Assembly: GCA_041569895.1 (NCBI GenBank)
Contig: JBFFXF010000070.1
Coordinates: 1-29,587 of the forward strand
DNA: 29,587 nucleotides
Origin: JBFFXF01 sp041569895
GTDB taxonomy: Bacteria > Planctomycetota > UBA8108 > JACQVS01
Direction: 5' to 3'
Numbering within the stretch: position 1 is the stretch's first letter; each line of letters begins with the position of its first letter. Shown here in pieces: positions 24,799-29,587 of this stretch. Both the position numbers and the translations under genes were made by a program. The notes below the pieces were generated by a model. It made no database searches, was not told the origin of the DNA, and saw only the letters and a program-made list of their open reading frames with translations.

Positions 24799-26508
24799 TC
24801 AGTCCGGCTTTCCCGACAGCACCACCGCCCCCCAAACCCCCGCCCGGTCTCCCTGCGTCAGGACGATGACGTCCTCGTGGGTGTCGCCGTTGAGGTCGAG
24901 CACGATCAGCTCGCTGCCGTGCGGCTCGACGAGGACGGGGATGGTCAGGTCGGGAGGCCGGGTGCCGAGGCCGTCGAGGAGGGTCCTGCCGCCGAGGACG
25001 ATGCGGTCGAGGAGAGTCTCGAGGTCGAGCGCGTACTCGTCGCGCTCCGGCTCGTAGCCGATGAGCTGCAGGAGGTCGGCGCTCTCGGTCCCGGTATAGG
25101 CGGTGTCGAGGTAGCACTGGAGCGTGCCGCCGCGAAGGACGAGGAGGTCGTCGCGGCGACCATCGCCGGAGACGTCCGCGCGCGCGGTCAGCGCGTCCTC
25201 GACCTCGCCGAAGCGCTTCTCGAGCTGCTCCCGGAGCTCGAGCATCGACAGGATCGACGGGAATCGCAGCGTCACGGTGAGCTTGCGTGACGGCCGTCGC
25301 GAGAACCGGCTGCCCTCGTTCCGGTAGACGAAGGTCTCGAACGCGATGGTGCCCGACGCCACGAGCCAGACGAAGACGTCGCCCACCGAGACCGCCTCGA
25401 CGCGCACGAGCCACAGGTCACGCAGACCGTCGCCGTTCTCGTCGCGGAGGATCGCGGTGACGACGTTGCCGCCGGAACGCAGCACCTGCACAGGCCGCTC
25501 GAGGTCCATGCCGTCGCGCCGGCCACGAAAGAGCGAGACCTTGCCACCCTCGCGGAGCAGCAGATCGATTTGCCCGTCGCCGTCGACGTCCTCGAGCTCG
25601 GTCTGGTAGGTCCAGGCCAGGAAACCGGTGAGGTTCGAGAGGTCGATGCGGTCGGCGTCGAAGTTCTCCAGACGGGCCTCGATCCGCGTCAGGTCGAGCG
25701 CGTACGCCGGCCGGGCCTCGAAGCCGCCGCTGGCGCGCGCCAGGTGCACGGCGAGTCGCTCGTCGGATTTCGAGACCACGTCGCCGAGGCCGTCGCCGTT
25801 GACGTCGCGCAGCACGAGCCGCGGGATCGAGACGGTCTCGCCGATCCGGCGGGTGAGGTCGCCGTCGCCGCGATCGAGTCGCGCGTTCACATCGACACGG
25901 GAGGCCAGCCGGAAAGGCGCGCCGAGCTCGCCGTCCCGGCCGCGAAGATAAACGTCGAAGACGCCGGCGCCGGGGAGCACGATGTCGGCCCGCCCGTCCC
26001 CGTCGACGTCGCGAACGAAGCGAAGGTGCCGCACGCCGGGCGGCAGGAACGCGCGCGCGCCTTCGAGGAGCGTCACGGGTTTCGAGAAGCCCGGCGGCTC
26101 GCGCTGGAGTTCCCACGCGAGGACGCGCGTCCCGCCGACGATCGCGACAACGCGAACGCCGGCACCCGTCGCGTCCAGGTCCCACGCAACCGACTCGCTC
26201 CCGAAGGCGAGCACCGCATCCGGCCGCCCGATCGAAATCCCGTCGCCGCGGCGGTGGAGACACACCTCGATGCGATCGTCGACGGCGCAGACGATGTCGG
26301 TCAGCCCGTCGCCGTCGACGTCGGCCGGGACGATGCGCTCGACTCGACCCGAGAGCAGGAACGGCACGGCGGCATAGCGCGACGGCGCGCCATCGCCGGC
26401 GGACGCTCGTGGCACGCAGACAAGGACGACGAGGGCGAACGCCACCGACGGCGACGCGCGCACGCTCCCGGCCCTGGTCGTCACTTCTGGTCGCGCCTCT
26501 CGTCTCAT
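24799..26508 (-). CDS. FG-GAP/VCBS repeat exported protein (second of tandem pair)
   Basis: This is a 569-residue protein. The ATG overlaps the previous stop (ATGA), so translation is likely coupled; no SD was seen. A long n-region leads into a signal peptide (SVAFALVVLVCVPRASA-GD). At least seven FG-GAP/VCBS motifs are visible: DVDGDGLTDIV, DVDGDGRADIV, DVNGDGLGDVV, DVDGDGQIDLL, DENGDGLRDLW, DVSGDGRRDDL, DLNGDTHEDVI. These form calcium-binding propeller blades as in integrin alpha-type domains. The upstream gene is a paralog of the same design. Last gene of the four-gene operon, followed by the hexamer arrays. Partner and ligand unknown. Confidence 0.9.
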   Translation of the reverse strand: MRREARPEVTTRAGSVRASPSVAFALVVLVCVPRASAGDGAPSRYAAVPFLLSGRVERIVPADVDGDGLTDIVCAVDDRIEVCLHRRGDGISIGRPDAVLAFGSESVAWDLDATGAGVRVVAIVGGTRVLAWELQREPPGFSKPVTLLEGARAFLPPGVRHLRFVRDVDGDGRADIVLPGAGVFDVYLRGRDGELGAPFRLASRVDVNARLDRGDGDLTRRIGETVSIPRLVLRDVNGDGLGDVVSKSDERLAVHLARASGGFEARPAYALDLTRIEARLENFDADRIDLSNLTGFLAWTYQTELEDVDGDGQIDLLLREGGKVSLFRGRRDGMDLERPVQVLRSGGNVVTAILRDENGDGLRDLWLVRVEAVSVGDVFVWLVASGTIAFETFVYRNEGSRFSRRPSRKLTVTLRFPSILSMLELREQLEKRFGEVEDALTARADVSGDGRRDDLLVLRGGTLQCYLDTAYTGTESADLLQLIGYEPERDEYALDLETLLDRIVLGGRTLLDGLGTRPPDLTIPVLVEPHGSELIVLDLNGDTHEDVIVLTQGDRAGVWGAVVLSGKPD

Positions 26509-28010
26509 CGCGACACGAGCACCGTCAGCGAGCGCGAATGCTCGAGAACGACGTCCGCGCGCCGATCGCCGTTGAGCTCGGCGGCGACGATCCCGGTCAC
26601 GGTCCGGCGGGGCACGAAACGCCAGAACGGCTCACTCTCGAGCCGGAGCGACTGATCGAACGCACGCGCGACCAGGGCGCCCCGGTCGTCGAGGTGCAGC
26701 GCGTGACGCCGGCCGTCGCCACGGAGGTCCGCCGCGAAGGTCATCCGCTGCGAGAGCCCCTTGACCTCGCGCGCCGTGAACCGCTCGTCGAGCCGCGACG
26801 CCGGTCGCTTTCCGAAGACACCTCCGCCATCGCCGCCACGAAAGACCAGCAGCGTCCGCGTCACCGCCCCGCCCCGCAGCGCCCCCACGGCGGACACGCT
26901 GTACGATGACACCACGAGCTCCGGACGGCCGTCCCCGTCGAGATCGAGGACCTCGGGCTCGATGCCGTAACCCGAGAGCTTGAGCACCTGGTCGGGTCGC
27001 TCGCCGTCGAAGCGGCCGCCGCGGTTGAGGAAGAGGCGCAGCCGCATCGACCGGTCGCCGCGATTGCCACCGGAGATGAGGTCGAAGAGCCCGTCGCCGT
27101 CGAGGTCGCGCGCCAGGAGTGACCCGTCGTGCTCGATCTGGCCGCTCCAGTCGGGGCTCGACGCGAATCGTCCGTCGTCTCGTTGCACGAAGAGCTTCAC
27201 CGTGCTCCGCTCGTCGTCGACCTCGAGCCAGCAGACGTCGGGGCGACCGTCGCCGTTCGCATCGCCGACATGCGGTGCGGGTAACCAGCGCTCCATGCGC
27301 AGGAACGGACCTGCGGACTCGTCACTCCCCGGCCAGGGGGTCACGAGTCCGGTGAACGCGCTGCTTCGAACGTGCGATATGCCGTGCCCTGCCGAGAGCT
27401 CGAGGCGGTGTCGGAGAGCGGACGATCCGTCGAGCGTCTCGCGCCCGGTGACCGCGAACCGGGCGCGCTCGACGAACGGCGGCTCCGCGCCCGCCTCGCC
27501 GCGGGCGAGCAACGAGAAGCCTCCCGGGCCGGGCACGAGGACCTCGGGCGATCCGTCGCCCTCGAGATCGACGACCGTGTCGAGGAAGAGCACGTCCTTG
27601 CGATCCGGGATCGGGCAGATCAGCTCGCGCTCGAACAGCCGGCGGGCGTTCCCGGCGTAACCGCGGCGCGCCGTCGAGAGACCGAAACCCGCCGAGCGTG
27701 TCAGCAACAGCAGCTCGGAGCCGGGCTCATCGCGCAGGTCGGCCACGGCGTAGGCGATGACGTCGCTCTTGATGTCGACGCGACGGTCCGGCGTCGCCGC
27801 AAACGTGCCGTCGCCGCGCTGGAGGTGGACGAACAGCTCGCGTCCACGGACGGGACTCCAGACGGCGACGACCAGGTCGATGGCGTCGTCGCCGTCGATC
27901 GGCGCCAGGCGGAAGCCGCGCAGCTCGCCGTCGGGATGGATCTCGCTCGCCGCGTGACGCGGCGTTCCGTCCGCAAGGACGCAACCGAGGACGAGCAGCG
28001 CCGCGATCAC
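26505..28010 (-). CDS. FG-GAP/VCBS repeat exported protein (first of tandem pair)
   Basis: This is a 501-residue protein. The frame is open to 28244, but the GTG at 28010 is chosen because it forms a GTGA overlap with the PDZ gene stop, has AGGAGG at 7-nt spacing, and opens directly onto a hydrophobic signal (IAALLVLGCVLA). LVLGC could be a lipobox giving a lipidated C10, though the n-region has no basic residue; cleavage after VLA is the alternative. About eight FG-GAP-like motifs follow, among them DLEGDGSPEVL, DANGDGRPDVC, DLDGDGLFDLI, DLDGDGRPELV and ELNGDRRADVV, so one propeller is expected. It is probably held in the envelope with the PDZ and ABC-2 proteins. Confidence 0.88.
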   Translation of the reverse strand: MIAALLVLGCVLADGTPRHAASEIHPDGELRGFRLAPIDGDDAIDLVVAVWSPVRGRELFVHLQRGDGTFAATPDRRVDIKSDVIAYAVADLRDEPGSELLLLTRSAGFGLSTARRGYAGNARRLFERELICPIPDRKDVLFLDTVVDLEGDGSPEVLVPGPGGFSLLARGEAGAEPPFVERARFAVTGRETLDGSSALRHRLELSAGHGISHVRSSAFTGLVTPWPGSDESAGPFLRMERWLPAPHVGDANGDGRPDVCWLEVDDERSTVKLFVQRDDGRFASSPDWSGQIEHDGSLLARDLDGDGLFDLISGGNRGDRSMRLRLFLNRGGRFDGERPDQVLKLSGYGIEPEVLDLDGDGRPELVVSSYSVSAVGALRGGAVTRTLLVFRGGDGGGVFGKRPASRLDERFTAREVKGLSQRMTFAADLRGDGRRHALHLDDRGALVARAFDQSLRLESEPFWRFVPRRTVTGIVAAELNGDRRADVVLEHSRSLTVLVSR

Positions 28011-28984
28011 GGAGCGTCCTCCTGCGGCGACGGCGTCTCCTCGATCAGCTCGCCGTGGCCGCTGCCGAATCGGATCAGCGTCAGGATGCGGTACTCGCGC
28101 TCGCCGCCCGAGCGGTGGTACGAGAAGAGCGAGAAGAGCCAGAGATCGAGCAGCGTGAACTCGGAGCGCGACGGCTCGAGGTCGTTCTCGTAGCGAAAGA
28201 GCGGCAGCAGCGCCATGCGCGACACGCGGCGGCGCGGCTCCCACAACCCTACGCGCATGCGCTGGACTTCTCCGTTGCGGGAGCGATCGAGCACCACCGT
28301 GTCACCCGGCTCGCGTTCCTCGATCAGACGACGCACCAGGTCGTGCGCCGAGGCGATCGGCGTGCCGTCGAGACGGAGCACCGCGTCCCCGACCTCGAAC
28401 CCCGCGCCGGGCAGCGGACTGCCGTCGAAGACCTCGACGAGTATCGCCGCCGCCGTGCGCTCTTCGCCGGCGACGACCACCTCTGTTCGGAAGCCGGCGC
28501 GGGTCCGCACAGGATCGACGCGGTAGAGCTCCCGCGGCGGCGGGGCCGTGGTGGGAAGCGACCGCGGCACGACCGTCGCCTCGAACACCACGGTGCCGCG
28601 GCGGACCTCGAGCGCGAGCGGATCGCCCGCCGAGGCGCCGCGCAGGACGGCCGCGAGCGCGACGGGATCGTCGGTGGCGACGTCGGCCGCGGAGAGGATA
28701 ACGTCGGCCACGCGGACCCCTGCAGCCGCGGCGGCGCCGGTCGGCTCGACGCTCGCGACACGCACGCCGGGAAGCACCTCGAGCCGCTCGAGCGAGTCGC
28801 TCTCGTTCGCCTCGGCAGCGAGACCGATGGTGACCGTACGCTCCTCGAGCGGCGCGTCGAGGGTCACGTCCGCCGGCGACACGTTGATGTGCGGAACGAC
28901 CGAGACCGGCTCGGTGGTGACGCACGAGCACTGGAGCAGAGACGCGACGACGACGAGCAACGTCTGGATGTCGCGCACCGTCAC
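28007..28984 (-). CDS. Double-PDZ putative lipoprotein
   Basis: This is a 325-residue protein. The GTG at 28984 overlaps the permease stop (GTGA). The hydrophobic N-terminus (LLVVVASLLQCSC) is a likely signal; a lipidated Cys at 19 or 21 is plausible, though the lipobox is not canonical. PDZ 1 lies at about 69-142 (GVRVASVEPTGAAAAAGVRV, DVILSA) and PDZ 2 at about 167-250 (PLPGAGFEVGDAVLRLDG). No protease domain is present. A C-terminal domain at about 250-325 with alternating aromatic strands (LLPLFRYEND, WLFSLFSYHR, ILTLIRFG) is not one I can name. PDZ domains bind C-termini or exposed peptides, so a scaffold or chaperone-like role in the envelope is inferred. Confidence 0.86.
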   Translation of the reverse strand: MTVRDIQTLLVVVASLLQCSCVTTEPVSVVPHINVSPADVTLDAPLEERTVTIGLAAEANESDSLERLEVLPGVRVASVEPTGAAAAAGVRVADVILSAADVATDDPVALAAVLRGASAGDPLALEVRRGTVVFEATVVPRSLPTTAPPPRELYRVDPVRTRAGFRTEVVVAGEERTAAAILVEVFDGSPLPGAGFEVGDAVLRLDGTPIASAHDLVRRLIEEREPGDTVVLDRSRNGEVQRMRVGLWEPRRRVSRMALLPLFRYENDLEPSRSEFTLLDLWLFSLFSYHRSGGEREYRILTLIRFGSGHGELIEETPSPQEDAP

Positions 28985-29587
28985 ATCCTCCGCGCCCGGG
29001 CGACGACGAGCGCCGCCACGACAAAGATGAGCGCCTCCGGCGCCGGCACGATCGCGTTCAGCCGCATGATGCTCTCCTCGACGAAGACGTCCGAGTAGCC
29101 GCGGACGAGCCGCGAGACCTCGCGGAGATACGACTCGTCCGCGAGTGAGGGATGGTAATACGCCCAGACGACCAGCGAAAGGTCCCCCATGAGGCCCTTG
29201 AAGAGATCGAACGCGAGCAGCGCGCCGACGGCGACGGAGACCGCCTCCGTCGCGGACCTCGAGCAGACCGAGACGAGGAGCCCGAAGCCGATCCCCGCCG
29301 GCAGCGGCGCGATGGCGAGGAGCAGGCCCCTGACGATCTCCGCCCGTGTCTCGTCCCCGCCGATCAGCTCGACGCCGTCCTCGACCACCGGCGCGAAGTC
29401 GTGCAGCAGACTCGCCGCCACGAGCGACGCGACGAGCGCGCCGCCGACCATCACGACGCCGACCAGGTGCAGGAACGCGAACCTCGAGACGACAAGCGCT
29501 CCGCGTCCGACGCGGCGGACGAGCAACTGGCGCACGGCGCCGGTGTCGCGCTCGGACGCGATCGAGTACGCCGCCAGCGCCACCAGC
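28981..29587 (-). CDS. ABC-2 type transporter permease (5' partial)
   Basis: About 200 residues are visible; the frame runs off the window end. The opening AAYSIASERDTGAVRQLLVR is the conserved ABC-2 permease segment (E-R-x-x-G-x-x-x-x-L-L) after the first or second TM helix. Several further hydrophobic segments follow (ALVVSRFAFLHLVGVVMV, VRGLLLAIAPLPAGIGFG, AVSVAVGALLAFDLFKG, EALIFVVAALVVA). The ATPase partner must lie beyond the window. The gene ends in a GTGA overlap with the PDZ gene and so heads, within view, a four-gene cluster with two propellers. Substrate unknown. Confidence 0.85.
   Translation of the reverse strand, partial: LVALAAYSIASERDTGAVRQLLVRRVGRGALVVSRFAFLHLVGVVMVGGALVASLVAASLLHDFAPVVEDGVELIGGDETRAEIVRGLLLAIAPLPAGIGFGLLVSVCSRSATEAVSVAVGALLAFDLFKGLMGDLSLVVWAYYHPSLADESYLREVSRLVRGYSDVFVEESIMRLNAIVPAPEALIFVVAALVVARARRM

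Noticed and set aside
28981..29060. PEP-CTERM-like sorting signal at the permease C-terminus (VPAPEAL, hydrophobic stretch, RARR)
   Set aside because: The protein is a multi-pass ABC-2 permease, in which a final TM helix with basic residues is normal.

Overview
The window is a GC-rich (about two thirds G+C by eye), gene-dense bacterial segment with 13 confident protein genes. It is probably from a Planctomycetota-like bacterium. The grounds are a DUF1587/1595/1592/1588/1585 cytochrome protein beside a Tat-exported DUF1552 protein, exported proteins ending in paired dockerin-like repeats with an FLFLG signature, and large Asp-rich surface proteins. No tRNA, rRNA, transposase or CRISPR was seen. 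The taxonomic assignment is inference from protein families only.

Layout. 1-3242 (+): 5'-truncated DUF1592-type cytochrome protein and a coupled DUF1552 protein. 3255-6503 (-): exported Fn3-like/dockerin-tail protein. 6723-12086 (+): 1787-residue exported protein with TSP3 repeats and a duplicated Gly-rich module. 12076-13983 (-): CPA-type cation:proton antiporter with a Rossmann domain. It is divergent from a pterin-carbinolamine dehydratase (14127-14480, +), and the two promoters overlap at their -10 boxes. 14636-17383 (+): beta-propeller (SBBP) protein with a dockerin-like tail. This single-gene module is bracketed by a 114-bp direct repeat copied from the 3' end of the dehydratase gene. 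17612-20125 (+): PhoB/PhoR-type two-component system, preceded by a Pho-box-like triple repeat, a possible 23-codon leader ORF and a hairpin. 20498-22612 (+): exported protein of unknown function with a dockerin-like tail. 22765-24429 (-): AspT/YidE-type transporter with two RCK_C domains. 24799-29587 (-): four genes joined by 4-bp stop/start overlaps, encoding an ABC-2 permease (truncated by the window edge), a double-PDZ putative lipoprotein and two FG-GAP/VCBS propellers.

How parts may work together. PhoBR is a self-contained regulatory unit, and the sequence suggests autoregulation through the Pho box. The four-gene minus-strand operon looks like one envelope machine of unknown role. Most exported proteins here carry Asp-rich loops of the calcium-binding type (dockerin-like, TSP3, FG-GAP), which points to a calcium-rich cell-surface setting.

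The most unusual non-coding signals are (i) the 114-bp direct repeat around the SBBP gene, which leaves both the dehydratase ORF and the phoB operator intact, and (ii) hexanucleotide arrays placed just after stop codons in three intergenic regions, two of them with the same two-part design (NNTCGG array, spacer, NACGGG array).
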